Shown here one piece after another: positions 24,764 to 33,359 of a DNA stretch of 34,187 bases. The position numbers were made by a program, and so were the translations under genes. Location: the NCBI RefSeq assembly GCF_006265175.1, contig NZ_VDCQ01000088.1, positions 640-34,826 of the forward strand. Direction: 5' to 3'. Under the pieces are notes generated by a model, which had not been told where the DNA came from, searched no databases, and saw only the letters and a program-made list of their open reading frames with translations. The DNA comes from Paenibacillus hemerocallicola. Lineage in GTDB: Bacteria; Bacillota; Bacilli; Paenibacillales; NBRC-103111. The first letter of the stretch is position 1, and the number at the start of each line of letters is the position of its first letter.

Positions 24764-24792
24764 TTGCACAGTGTTGCAAACGATTACATGAT
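24764..24792 (+). promoter_or_regulatory. Candidate promoter of importer operon 2
   Basis: TTGCAC (24764-24769), 17-bp spacer, CATGAT (24787-24792). The hexamers are weak, consistent with activation by the AraC regulator encoded upstream; the cre site lies in the spacer. Confidence 0.35.
24774..24788 (+). promoter_or_regulatory. cre site (CcpA operator) for importer operon 2
   Basis: TTGCAAACGATTACA fits the degenerate cre consensus WTGNAANCGNWNNCW at every position. It sits 89 bp upstream of the binding-protein ATG in the presumed promoter, so CcpA would repress in the presence of a preferred sugar. Confidence 0.65.
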
Positions 24793-24876
24793 AAGAAGCG
24801 TAGGGGGCCTACCTCCAAGAGACGGATACGGCGTCAGCCTTTCGACTCTGCAAATAAACAGAAGGAGCGTGTTTTC

Positions 24877-26445
24877 ATGATCAAAGCCAAGAAGACGTTT
24901 GCATCCTTGTTCGCGGTTTCGCTCGTTACCGCTACGGTACTCGCCGGATGCGGCGGCAAGGAAGAGAACGGCGCTGCGGATGGCGGCTCGCAAGGGCCGA
25001 AAAACTTGAGCATCCTGCTCTCCCACTCGAACGCGAAATACGCCATGCAGGTGAAGGACGACGACCGGTACGTGAAAGAGCTGTCCAAGCTGTCGAACTA
25101 CAATTTGAAATATGAATTTCTCGGCCACGGCGACGATTTCACACAACAAATGACCGTCCGCTTCGCATCGGGCGAATTGCCGGACATGATCCGTACGGAC
25201 AGCATCGACTCGACGATGCATCCGGGCGCCCTCGATAAAGGCGTGTTCCAGGATTTGACGCCGTTGATCGAGAAATACGGCCCAAACCTGAAAAAGAAAA
25301 TTCCCGCCGAAGCATGGAACAGCCCGAAAGTAAGCAAGGACGGCAAAATATTCGGCATTCCGGCGCTGTCCGCACTGCCGGCAACCCGCGTCGTCTATAT
25401 TCGTCAAGATTGGCTGGATAAGCTCGGCATGCAGCAGCCGAAGACGATCGACGATTACTTGAAATATTTCGAAGCGGTCAAGAAGCAGGATATGAACGGA
25501 AATGGCGACGCCAATGACGAATACGGCCTCTACGTCCGGGAAAATCTGATCTACTCCAACATGTTCTTCTCCGCCTTCGGAGCCGACCCGAACATGTGGT
25601 ATTTGAAGAACGGCCAGCTTCAGCCGGGCATGATCCAGCCGGAGATGAAGGACGGCATCAAGTTCTGGAAAAGCCTGTACGACAACGGCTACATTAACCC
25701 GAACCTGTTCACGAACAAGGGAGCGGATTGGGTAGCGGGCATCAAGCAAGGAAAAGGCGGAGCGTGGATCCATGACGTCACGAACTACAATACGGACTGG
25801 AATACGGCCAACTTCGTCAATGAGAAGAACGTGAAGCTCTCCTTGATCGAAGCTCCGGAAAGCGCCAAAGGAAAAGGTATTGCCGCACAGGGCGATCAAA
25901 TCTATTTCGTCTGGGTCGTGCCGAGCAAAAACAAGAAGGCCGAGGACGTAATCAAGTTCCTCAACTGGGTATGGTCCGACGAAGCCGACGATTACTTTGC
26001 AATGGGCATCAAGGACTACAATTACAAAGTCGAGAACGGCAAGCCGAAATGGGATATGAACGATCCGGTCAACAAGGACAACGACGCTTCCGTGTTTTAC
26101 CAGCTGTCGGTCAACCCGCGGGGCGACGGACGGATGCTCGACAAGGTGCTCGAGGTTTCGCCGAATACGGCGGCGGTCAAGAGCGGAATCGAGATCGCCA
26201 AGAAAAACATAACGAAGAACGATGCCTTGTACATGCCGACATTGAATAGCCTGAAGACGAATCCGGAGCTTGCGGTCGGAACGGGAGCGGGAACGCTGTT
26301 TCTCGACATGTTCGCCAAGGTTATTACCGGCAAGGAGGAGCTTGACGCCTCGTTCGACAAGTTCGTGGCCGAATGGAAGCGCCGCGGGGGCGATGCCGCC
26401 ATCAAGGAAGCGACAGACTGGTACAACAAGTTCCACAAAAAATAA
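24877..26445 (+). CDS. LplA-type oligosaccharide-binding lipoprotein
   Basis: 522-aa extracellular lipid-anchored receptor. Seen: Lys-rich n-region, hydrophobic core, lipobox VLAGC with Cys25, a Gly/Ser-rich linker, then a large binding-protein body with DMNGNGDANDEYGLY, a calcium-loop-like DxNxNGDxxDE motif found in this class of large binding proteins. It is longer than the binding protein of locus 1, as usual for LplA/YtcQ-type receptors that take oligosaccharides. AGAAGGAG precedes the ATG. It is the first gene of the importer operon; the ligand is not readable from sequence. Confidence 0.92.
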   Translation: MIKAKKTFASLFAVSLVTATVLAGCGGKEENGAADGGSQGPKNLSILLSHSNAKYAMQVKDDDRYVKELSKLSNYNLKYEFLGHGDDFTQQMTVRFASGELPDMIRTDSIDSTMHPGALDKGVFQDLTPLIEKYGPNLKKKIPAEAWNSPKVSKDGKIFGIPALSALPATRVVYIRQDWLDKLGMQQPKTIDDYLKYFEAVKKQDMNGNGDANDEYGLYVRENLIYSNMFFSAFGADPNMWYLKNGQLQPGMIQPEMKDGIKFWKSLYDNGYINPNLFTNKGADWVAGIKQGKGGAWIHDVTNYNTDWNTANFVNEKNVKLSLIEAPESAKGKGIAAQGDQIYFVWVVPSKNKKAEDVIKFLNWVWSDEADDYFAMGIKDYNYKVENGKPKWDMNDPVNKDNDASVFYQLSVNPRGDGRMLDKVLEVSPNTAAVKSGIEIAKKNITKNDALYMPTLNSLKTNPELAVGTGAGTLFLDMFAKVITGKEELDASFDKFVAEWKRRGGDAAIKEATDWYNKFHKK

Positions 26446-26527
26446 CATTGCGGCGTGAGGCGTGCGCCGGCCGGAGCGAATCCGGCTGGCGCGGCCGCCT
26501 GCCTCAAAAATAGAACGGAGGGTGTGC

Positions 26528-27427
26528 ATGCTCAAGAAAATCATGTCCCGCGACTCGCTTCTGCTTTGGCTGATTGCACTGCCCGGCATTTTGCATTTCG
26601 TCGTGTTCCGCTACGTGCCGATGTTCGGCAACGTGATCGCTTTTCAAGACTACAGCATTTTTTCCGGCATTATGGATAGCCGGTGGGTCGGTTTTCAGCA
26701 TTTCGAGAAAATGTTCACGTACCACGAATTTTACAACATTTTACGAAATACGCTCGTGCTCAGCCTGTATTCGATCATTTTCGGATTTCCGGCGCCGCTC
26801 GTACTGGCGCTGCTGCTGAACGAAATCCGCAAAACCTGGTTCAAGCGCCCGGTGCAAACGCTGCTTTATCTCCCGCATTTTTTGTCTTGGGTAATCGTCG
26901 GAAGCATTTTTATCAACCTGCTGTCGATCGACGGCTTCCTCAATACGATATTGAGCCGGCTCGGCATTCCGAACATCGATTTTTTGACGCAGCCCGAATA
27001 TTTCCGGGGCATCATCGTCTCGGTTGGCATATGGAAGGAAATGGGATGGGGCATGATCATTTATTTGGCCGCTCTGTCCGGCATCAATCCGAATTTGTAT
27101 GAAGCGGCCATGGTCGACGGAGCGGGACGGTTTCGGCAAATGTGGTCGATTACGCTTCCTTCGCTCATGCCTGCCATCGTCGTGCTGTTTCTGCTTCGGG
27201 TCGGCCACGTGCTGGACTCGAACGTCGAGCAGGTGCTCATTATGCTGAATCCGCTCGTTCGCGATGTAGGAGAAGTGATCGATACGTACGTATACCGGGT
27301 AGGTCTGCTCGGCGCCCAGTTCAGCCTGACGACGGCGATCGGCATATTCAAATCGCTGGTCGGCCTGCTGCTCGTCGTCGGTCTGAATACGCTCAGCCGC
27401 AAAACAACCGGAGAAAGCATTTATTGA
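26528..27427 (+). CDS. LplB-type sugar ABC transporter permease
   Basis: 299-aa membrane subunit with about six TM helices. The N-terminal FRYVPMFGNVIAFQDYS and the EAA loop YEAAMVDGAGRFRQMWSITLP are typical of the LplB/YteP group. An open frame extends to 26462, but GGAGGG lies just before ATG 26528, and the extra residues (Arg/Pro-rich) are unlike the family N-terminus. It follows the binding protein after 82 bp. No ATPase gene accompanies the permeases, so a shared MsmX-like ATPase is presumably used. Confidence 0.93.
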   Translation: MLKKIMSRDSLLLWLIALPGILHFVVFRYVPMFGNVIAFQDYSIFSGIMDSRWVGFQHFEKMFTYHEFYNILRNTLVLSLYSIIFGFPAPLVLALLLNEIRKTWFKRPVQTLLYLPHFLSWVIVGSIFINLLSIDGFLNTILSRLGIPNIDFLTQPEYFRGIIVSVGIWKEMGWGMIIYLAALSGINPNLYEAAMVDGAGRFRQMWSITLPSLMPAIVVLFLLRVGHVLDSNVEQVLIMLNPLVRDVGEVIDTYVYRVGLLGAQFSLTTAIGIFKSLVGLLLVVGLNTLSRKTTGESIY

Positions 27428-27440
27428 GGAGGGATAACCG

Positions 27441-28310
27441 ATGCCGATACGCAAAAGGCTGGAGTGGTTTCCGTTGGTGAACGGGGCGGCTTTCGTCGTG
27501 TTATGCTTGACGATGATCGCCCCGATCGTCCATTTGGCCGCGGTTTCGCTCAGCTCGCGGTTTTATGCGGAAGCGAAGCTCGTTACGTTTTGGCCGAGAG
27601 GGTTCAACGTCGATGTATATAAAACGATTTTCAATATGGGCAACATCTGGACGTCGATGGGCAACAGCGTCATCATAACGGTGTTCGGCACGCTCATCGC
27701 GCTCGCTTTTACGGCTACGCTGGCTTATCCGCTGTCGCGGCCGCAAATGAACGGCAGGAAATGGGTGCTGCGGGGGATTATCGTGACGTTCGTCTTCTCG
27801 GCGCCGCTCATTCCGAACTATTTGCTCATTCGCAGTCTCGGGATGGAGAATACGCTGTGGGTGCTTATGATCCCGGGTGCGCTTAACGCGTTCAACGTCA
27901 TCATTATGAAGACGTTTTTCCAGGGCATCTCGAGCGAAATGTTCGACGCCTCGAAAATCGACGGCTGCAGCGAATTGGGCAGCTTCGCGCGCATCGCCAT
28001 TCCGCTGTCGACGCCGGTTATCGCCACGATAGCCTTATTCCATGCGGTCGGCCAATGGAACTCGTATTTCACCGCGCTGATCTATATCCGCAGCAAAGAT
28101 TTGATGCCGCTGCAGGTGCTGCTGCGCAACCTCGTCGTCGAGGAGCAGGCGAACAACGTGGCCAACTCGGCCGAGGTCGCGACGATGCTGACGCCGGAAA
28201 TGCTCAAGGCGGGCATTACGCTGTTCGCTACCGCGCCGATTCTGATCGTCTATCCGTTCCTGCAAAAATATTTTGTCAAAGGCGCCATGGTCGGATCGTT
28301 GAAGGAGTAA
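27441..28310 (+). CDS. YtcP/LplC-type sugar ABC transporter permease
   Basis: 289-aa second membrane subunit. Starts with a charged segment and a TM helix (VLCLTMIAPIVHLAAVSLS), contains LAYPLSRPQMNGRKW, the EAA loop FDASKIDGCSELGSFARIAIP, and ends FVKGAMVGSLKE, the usual C-terminus of this group. GGAGGG precedes ATG 27441, 13 bp after the first permease stop. Pairs with the LplB-type subunit to form the channel. Confidence 0.93.
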   Translation: MPIRKRLEWFPLVNGAAFVVLCLTMIAPIVHLAAVSLSSRFYAEAKLVTFWPRGFNVDVYKTIFNMGNIWTSMGNSVIITVFGTLIALAFTATLAYPLSRPQMNGRKWVLRGIIVTFVFSAPLIPNYLLIRSLGMENTLWVLMIPGALNAFNVIIMKTFFQGISSEMFDASKIDGCSELGSFARIAIPLSTPVIATIALFHAVGQWNSYFTALIYIRSKDLMPLQVLLRNLVVEEQANNVANSAEVATMLTPEMLKAGITLFATAPILIVYPFLQKYFVKGAMVGSLKE

Positions 28311-28355
28311 GAGAGAAGCGAACAGACCTAAGAGCAGCCCGGGAGGTGTTGCGCT

Positions 28356-30959
28356 ATGCATAAACCGTCCGCAGCCGATTGGCTGGAGCCCGCCGGCATC
28401 CGGTTCGGGCAAGCGGAGGAAAACGAACTGACGGCGAAGTGTTATGCCATGCTGCTCCGCTGGATTCCGTTCGCCGACTCCCGATACGAGGAGTGGGAAC
28501 GGATGCCGGAATGCGGCTATTTTTTCGGAGGCTCATCGTGGTATGGGGTGGACACGGCGAGATCAATCACGGTCTATGCCGCCCTGTCGGTGCTGGGATC
28601 GTACGACGAGCGCATCGCCGGCTGCTCCCGGGAACGGCTGATGCGACGAGCGATTAGCGGGATACGTTATCTGGCTTTTACGCACGATTCCGGCCCGGAG
28701 CATCTCGTCCGGGTCAAAGGCTCGAACCCCTACTGCAGCGAGCGGAAATGGGGCGGGCAAGGCGACAGCTACTTCATGGCGACGCAAACCGGCTACAGCG
28801 TGTACTCGATCGCGCTCGCTTCTTGGCTGCTATGGGAACGGTTGGACGAGGAGACAAGATCCCTTGTCCGCAATGTGCTCTTTCATTATGCGGACCGCTG
28901 GTGCGACGCCGAGCCGAGAGACGGCGTGTATGGCGATACCCAGGCGGAGGAAAATTCGTGGGTGGCGCAAGGCGTTGCCGCAGCCGCGGACATGTTTCCC
29001 GATCATCCGCGCAGCGGGCATTGGCGGAGACGTTTCCGAAAATGGGCGGCCAACTCGGTCACCGTTTCCCGCGACCGCTATCGCGCCGATTTTCAGGCCC
29101 ATACGGAACGCACGCACGGGGTTCCAGTGCCGTTTATCAGCACGTCCACCCTGCATCCGGACTATACGACGGAAAACCACGGTTTTGTGCATCCGACGTA
29201 TTTGGCGTTGGGCATCAACCAACGGGCTTCGCACGCTCTTTTTTCGCTGATGAGCGGCACGCCGGCGGAGCCGTTCGCGCTGATGAACAATGGGGAGCTG
29301 TACGACCGCGTCATCAAAAAGTGCTGCCAGTCCGACGGCTTCATGATTCCGGTCCAGGGGCAGGATTGGTGGTATAACCGCCAGCACGAGCTGGCGCACG
29401 CTCACGCCGTTCTCAACGTGCTGCACGGCAACCGCGATGCGGCGCGTTTCGAGCGGCTTGCTTTGAAGCGCATCGGTCAAATCCAGTCGGGCAACGCGAA
29501 CGGCTGCTTTTTGGAACGGGAGGGGAAAGCCTGCGTCATTCGCGAAGGCACTCAGACGGTAGAGGATTTCGAAAATTGGGCCGCTCAGGACGTGCTGCAC
29601 GTTTATTTGCTTCACGCGTTCGGCGGACCCGGGGTCGAGCCGAGCGACGAGACGGAGATGAGCGAGCGGCTGTCCGGCGTAAGCCTGTTTCCATACGGTG
29701 GATTTGTCGTGCGGCGAACCCGCAACGCGTTTGCCAGCTTCAGTTGGCGCAATAACATCATGGGGGTCTGTCTCGGCAAGGACGGGATCTGGCTGACAAC
29801 GCCCGTCCATGCTTCGATGACGGGAACGATCCGCATTGCCGGCCACGACGGAATGGCCGGGTGGAGCAACGAGGACGTTGTGCGGGATGCGGAGCACGCA
29901 AGCTTGGAGCCTCGCGCCGACGGCTTCGGCGCGACCGTGCTCATCCGGCGGGGCGGGGGAGAGTTGGAGCAGGATGCGGCCTTCGTGGCGCTGCCTGACG
30001 GTCGCTGCGTCTACGCCGAGCGGCTGCGCGCGATTCGGGACTGCACGATTGACGATTGCAGGACCGGAATAGTCGGCGTTCGCAATGACAAGTACCCGGA
30101 CGTGCCGGAAAGTGCGGAAGGGACAAGAGCGCTCCTGTTGCCCGGAATGCTGCTGACGTTCGAAGGATTTGCCGGCGACGCGTCCGACGAGGAGCAGCGC
30201 CTTCCCGCATTTCCTTATGTCAATGTGGACGACAAGATGGGATACGTGTTGTTCGGCTCGGGCGGCATCCGCTATATCAACAAGCATCGGTACAAACGCT
30301 GGAAGGGCGTAGAGAACACGCTGGCGCTGAATGATGCCGGCCGGATGAGCCTGAAAGCCGGGGAGGCGCGGCCTTGCTTTGCGGTTGTCGCCTTGCCGAA
30401 CCGTACGATGGAGCAGACGGCGGAGGCGGCCGAGCGGTCGATGTTGCTTTCCGATCCGACTGCCCCTTGCTTGTTGCTGGAGTGCGGCGAAACGATCGTT
30501 TTTGCAAATTTCGCCTTCGATCACACCGCCGTTTGCGGCGAACGGGAGCTTGCCGGCGCGGAAGTCGGTCTGTTCGAGGGCGTCAGTCGCATCCGGGGCA
30601 GCCGGATTAGCCGTTCCCTTGACGTGGAAGCCCGAAAATCGGGCTTCGCCGCACAAAGGCTGAAGCTTGCCCTGACGCCGTTCCGCTACCCGTACGGCGC
30701 CTCGTCCGACAGTACGGACACGGATTATATTGCGCATGATCGTGCCGTGACGGACGAAGCGGCGCTGGAAGGTTTGGCGCTGGATGTTATCGTGCGGGAA
30801 AATGCCGTCTATGTGATGAACGGCGGGGAGCGTCCGGTCGATTTGCGGCTGTCCGACGAGCGAGCGAATGTAGTCCGATCGATTCGCGTTTGCGCCGCGT
30901 CCTTTAAGGAGCTGCCTCTGCCGCTGCAAGCGGTTGAACGCGGCCGGCCGCCAGTTTAA
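28356..30959 (+). CDS. Large uncharacterised protein B, paralogue of protein A
   Basis: 867 aa, no signal peptide. It is colinear with protein A over nearly the whole length; by eye well over a third of positions match in the first half. Shared blocks: MPECGYFFGGSSWYG, RKWGGQGDSYF (about 128), DTQAEENSW (about 194), HPDYTTENHGFVHPTY (about 267), PVQGQDWWYNRQH (about 332), FPYVNVDDKMGYVLFGS (about 618) and RWKGVENTLALND. B has inserts relative to A, including one before the HPDYT block and one near the C-terminus (about 770-800). GGGAGG precedes ATG 28356. As last gene of the importer operon it most likely acts on the imported saccharide; lyase, hydrolase or another chemistry cannot be decided. 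A very large antisense open frame over it is a composition effect. Confidence 0.82.
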   Translation: MHKPSAADWLEPAGIRFGQAEENELTAKCYAMLLRWIPFADSRYEEWERMPECGYFFGGSSWYGVDTARSITVYAALSVLGSYDERIAGCSRERLMRRAISGIRYLAFTHDSGPEHLVRVKGSNPYCSERKWGGQGDSYFMATQTGYSVYSIALASWLLWERLDEETRSLVRNVLFHYADRWCDAEPRDGVYGDTQAEENSWVAQGVAAAADMFPDHPRSGHWRRRFRKWAANSVTVSRDRYRADFQAHTERTHGVPVPFISTSTLHPDYTTENHGFVHPTYLALGINQRASHALFSLMSGTPAEPFALMNNGELYDRVIKKCCQSDGFMIPVQGQDWWYNRQHELAHAHAVLNVLHGNRDAARFERLALKRIGQIQSGNANGCFLEREGKACVIREGTQTVEDFENWAAQDVLHVYLLHAFGGPGVEPSDETEMSERLSGVSLFPYGGFVVRRTRNAFASFSWRNNIMGVCLGKDGIWLTTPVHASMTGTIRIAGHDGMAGWSNEDVVRDAEHASLEPRADGFGATVLIRRGGGELEQDAAFVALPDGRCVYAERLRAIRDCTIDDCRTGIVGVRNDKYPDVPESAEGTRALLLPGMLLTFEGFAGDASDEEQRLPAFPYVNVDDKMGYVLFGSGGIRYINKHRYKRWKGVENTLALNDAGRMSLKAGEARPCFAVVALPNRTMEQTAEAAERSMLLSDPTAPCLLLECGETIVFANFAFDHTAVCGERELAGAEVGLFEGVSRIRGSRISRSLDVEARKSGFAAQRLKLALTPFRYPYGASSDSTDTDYIAHDRAVTDEAALEGLALDVIVRENAVYVMNGGERPVDLRLSDERANVVRSIRVCAASFKELPLPLQAVERGRPPV

Positions 30960-30963
30960 ACAG

Positions 30964-31005
30964 ACGCCAGCACCGCACGCAGCTTAGGGCGTGCGGTGCT
31001 GGCGT
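30964..31005. terminator. Perfect 17-bp hairpin between convergent genes
   Basis: ACGCCAGCACCGCACGC (30964-30980) pairs perfectly with 30989-31005 across an 8-nt loop. No T-run follows on either strand, so it may end both convergent transcripts by structure or stabilise mRNA 3' ends rather than act as a classical intrinsic terminator. Confidence 0.6.
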
Positions 31006-31071
31006 TGAACGTGCCGGCGGTCACCCGGCCCGCCCGCGCGTCCACCTTATACCAGTTTCGCCTACGCCGCA

Positions 31072-32244
31072 CTACTCCAGCAAATGGTCAGCGTACTCGT
31101 CCCGGACCTTCAGGATGGCAGGCAAATGCTCGAAGAACGCATCCACGACCTGAGGGTCGAAATGCTGGCCGCGTTCTTCCTTGAACAGGTTCAGGATGCG
31201 GTCGAGCTCCCATGCCTTTTTGTACACCCGATCGCTCGCCAACGCGTCGAACACGTCCGCGATCGCCGTGATTCGTCCGTGAATGTGGATTTCTTCGCCC
31301 TTCAAGCCCCGCGGGTAGCCTCTTCCGTTCCATTTCTCGTGATGCTGCTCCGCGACGACGGCGGCCGTCTTCAAAATGCGCCGTTTCGAATTTTTCAATA
31401 AATTGTAGCCGATTTCCGTGTGGGTTTTCATCACGTCGAATTCTTCCTCGGTCAGCTTGCCCGGCTTCTTCAGCACGGAGTCCGGTATCGCCACCTTGCC
31501 GATATCGTGCATCGGGGAAGCCATCTTCAATATTTCCGCTTCCGTTTGCGGGATGCCGAGTCCCAGCGCCAAAATGTACGAGTACTCCGCTACGCGCTTC
31601 ACGTGGTTGCCCGTCTCCTTCGACCGGCTCTCGCCGATTTCGCCCATCGTGAATATGATTTCGCGCTGCGTTTCCTCGATTTCCTGGGACAGCATCGCCG
31701 ACTCGATCGATTTGCCCGAATAGGAGGCGGCGAGCGACAGGTTGCGCAGATCCCGGTCGGAAAATACTTCGGAGTCGGTCATCTTGTTGACGGCCTGATA
31801 GCAACCGATTACATCGCCTTCGTTATTGCGAAACGGGATTACCATGAGCGCCTTCGTGCGATAGCCGGTCTGCTTGTCGGTACGCAGCGCTCCGCTGGTC
31901 AGCACTTCGCGAAACTCGACGTTCGTGTAGGCGTCGTCGATGAAGATAGGCTCTCCGGTACTAACGGAGTGACCGGCCAAGCCTGCGCCGAGCGGAATGC
32001 GCAGCTCCTTGACGCCATGCGCGACTTTGGACCATAGCTCGCCTCGTTGGTCGTCCAGCAGCCAGACCGTGCATCGGTCGGAGATGACGATTTGCTTTCC
32101 CATATCGGCCATCAGCATGAGCACATTGTCCAAGCTCCGCTCATTGGCGATTTTGGCGGCGTACTCCAGAATGACGCCAAGCAGCTCCTCAGGCTCCAAA
32201 TCCTTTTTCAGCCTCGGCTTCTCAAAGTCGTATGTTTCGTGCAC
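31072..32244 (-). CDS. GAF - HD-GYP domain protein, candidate cyclic-di-GMP phosphodiesterase
   Basis: 390-aa cytosolic protein. A GAF sensor domain (about 25-180; DRCTVWLLDDQRGELWSKVA, GLAGHSVSTGEPIFIDDAY, IPFRNNEGDVIGCYQAVNK) is followed by an HD-GYP domain (about 195-375) with GNHVKRVAEYS, MHDIGKVAIPD, KTHTEIGYNLL, and HHEKWNGRGYPRGLKG. HD-GYP enzymes hydrolyse cyclic di-GMP and lower its level in response to the sensor domain. The usual Asp of HHExxDGxGYP is Asn here, a change I recall as common in the wider family. GTG start at 32244 with GGGAG about 10 nt upstream. It is a lone gene convergent with protein B; no diguanylate cyclase is nearby. Confidence 0.9.
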   Translation of the reverse strand: MHETYDFEKPRLKKDLEPEELLGVILEYAAKIANERSLDNVLMLMADMGKQIVISDRCTVWLLDDQRGELWSKVAHGVKELRIPLGAGLAGHSVSTGEPIFIDDAYTNVEFREVLTSGALRTDKQTGYRTKALMVIPFRNNEGDVIGCYQAVNKMTDSEVFSDRDLRNLSLAASYSGKSIESAMLSQEIEETQREIIFTMGEIGESRSKETGNHVKRVAEYSYILALGLGIPQTEAEILKMASPMHDIGKVAIPDSVLKKPGKLTEEEFDVMKTHTEIGYNLLKNSKRRILKTAAVVAEQHHEKWNGRGYPRGLKGEEIHIHGRITAIADVFDALASDRVYKKAWELDRILNLFKEERGQHFDPQVVDAFFEHLPAILKVRDEYADHLLE

Positions 32245-32397
32245 CCGGTTTTCACTCCCATCGTTCGTTTCCTAATTATTTCATTGTATTCCCTGTGAAG
32301 GGTCATTCTTCCTGCATTAAGTTGAAAAAAAGTCCCATTTTGCAGTCGAATGTTGACGAACGGGAACGAGATATGATCGAACCTTGGAAGCTGTTTT

Positions 32398-32422
32398 TTC
32401 CCTGACCTTATTTGTCAGGGAA
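32398..32422. promoter_or_regulatory. 9-bp dyad upstream of the alpha/beta hydrolase
   Basis: TTCCCTGAC/GTCAGGGAA with a 7-nt loop. The T-run precedes rather than follows it on the + strand and none follows on the minus strand, so it is unlikely to be a terminator for either gene. A repressor operator or a leader hairpin is possible. Confidence 0.45.
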
Positions 32423-32478
32423 CCCGGGGTATGATGAAGCAGGAAACGGCGGGAAACGAAAAAAGGAGCGATGAACCG

Positions 32479-33294
32479 ATGTTTGTTATAGAAAAAGGGT
32501 ATGCCGTAGCAGAAGGAACGAAGCTGTATTACGAGACGGCCGGGGCGGGAGAGACGGTATTGCTCATCCATGGAGCCTTTATGACGAGCGCGATTTGGGA
32601 TTCGACGTTCGCAGCGCTGTCGGATCGTTACCGGGTCGTCCGCTACGACTGGCGGGGCATGGGGAAATCGGGTATGGGCGATACTCCGTACAGGGCGTAT
32701 GACGACGTTCGCGGACTGCTGGATGCTCTCGAAATCGACAAGGCGCATGTCGTCGGACTGTCCGCGGGGGGCTATATAGCCGTCGAGCTATCATTGGCTT
32801 ATCCGCAACGTGTCCGTTCGCTGTCGCTCGTGGGTGCGGGGTTGTTCGGTTTGCCCGAGTCGGAACGCCTGCAGGCCGATAATGCGCGCTTTTATGGAGC
32901 GGCATCGTCCGGCGACATCGAGGGAATGCTGCGCGAATGGACCCAAATGTGGCTGTACGGGCCGGATCAGCCGAAGTCGCGGGTGAAGCCATCCGTGATA
33001 GCCCGTTTCGAGCAGTTGTCGCTGGAAAGCTTGAGCCGGTCCGAGTCGTTCGAGATGCCGCTAACGCTTGTGCCTGCGCCGATCGGCAGATTGGCGGAAA
33101 TTGTTGCGCCGACGCTGGTCGCATGGGGATCGCTCGATTATCAGGATACGAAGGAAGCTGCGAATATGTTCTCGGGCACGATTCCCGGCGCCCGCACGGC
33201 AGAGCTGAACGGATCGGCGCATATTCCCCCGATGGACGATCCGCAGCGCTTTAACGAAGCTTTGGGCGGGTTTTTGGACGGCCTTCGAGCTTGA
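32479..33294 (+). CDS. Alpha/beta hydrolase
   Basis: 271-aa cytosolic hydrolase of the alpha/beta fold. Seen: oxyanion-hole motif LLIHGAF, YDWRGMGKS, nucleophile elbow GLSAGG with Ser95, Asp220 in VAWGSLDYQD and His248 in SAHIPPMDDP, a complete catalytic triad. Family members act as esterases, peptidases or haloperoxidase-like enzymes; no specific substrate can be read. The frame opens at ATG 32431, but AAAGGAG at 32462-32468 is placed for ATG 32479, which also gives the usual N-terminus. A DUF92 gene follows 65 bp downstream on the same strand. Confidence 0.9.
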   Translation: MFVIEKGYAVAEGTKLYYETAGAGETVLLIHGAFMTSAIWDSTFAALSDRYRVVRYDWRGMGKSGMGDTPYRAYDDVRGLLDALEIDKAHVVGLSAGGYIAVELSLAYPQRVRSLSLVGAGLFGLPESERLQADNARFYGAASSGDIEGMLREWTQMWLYGPDQPKSRVKPSVIARFEQLSLESLSRSESFEMPLTLVPAPIGRLAEIVAPTLVAWGSLDYQDTKEAANMFSGTIPGARTAELNGSAHIPPMDDPQRFNEALGGFLDGLRA

Positions 33295-33359
33295 CTCCCG
33301 CCGTCTTCCGTGTATGATAAATTCGAGAGAACGAATCGGGATATACGGGAGGGGCAGCG

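Noticed and set aside
24558-24791. 77-codon open frame MKQSMKQSMKE...
   Set aside because: No Shine-Dalgarno, starts in a 12-bp repeat and reads through a terminator.
28830-30929. 699-codon antisense open frame over protein B
   Set aside because: Protein B has a colinear paralogue in the same window, which proves the + strand frame; the antisense frame has no motif.
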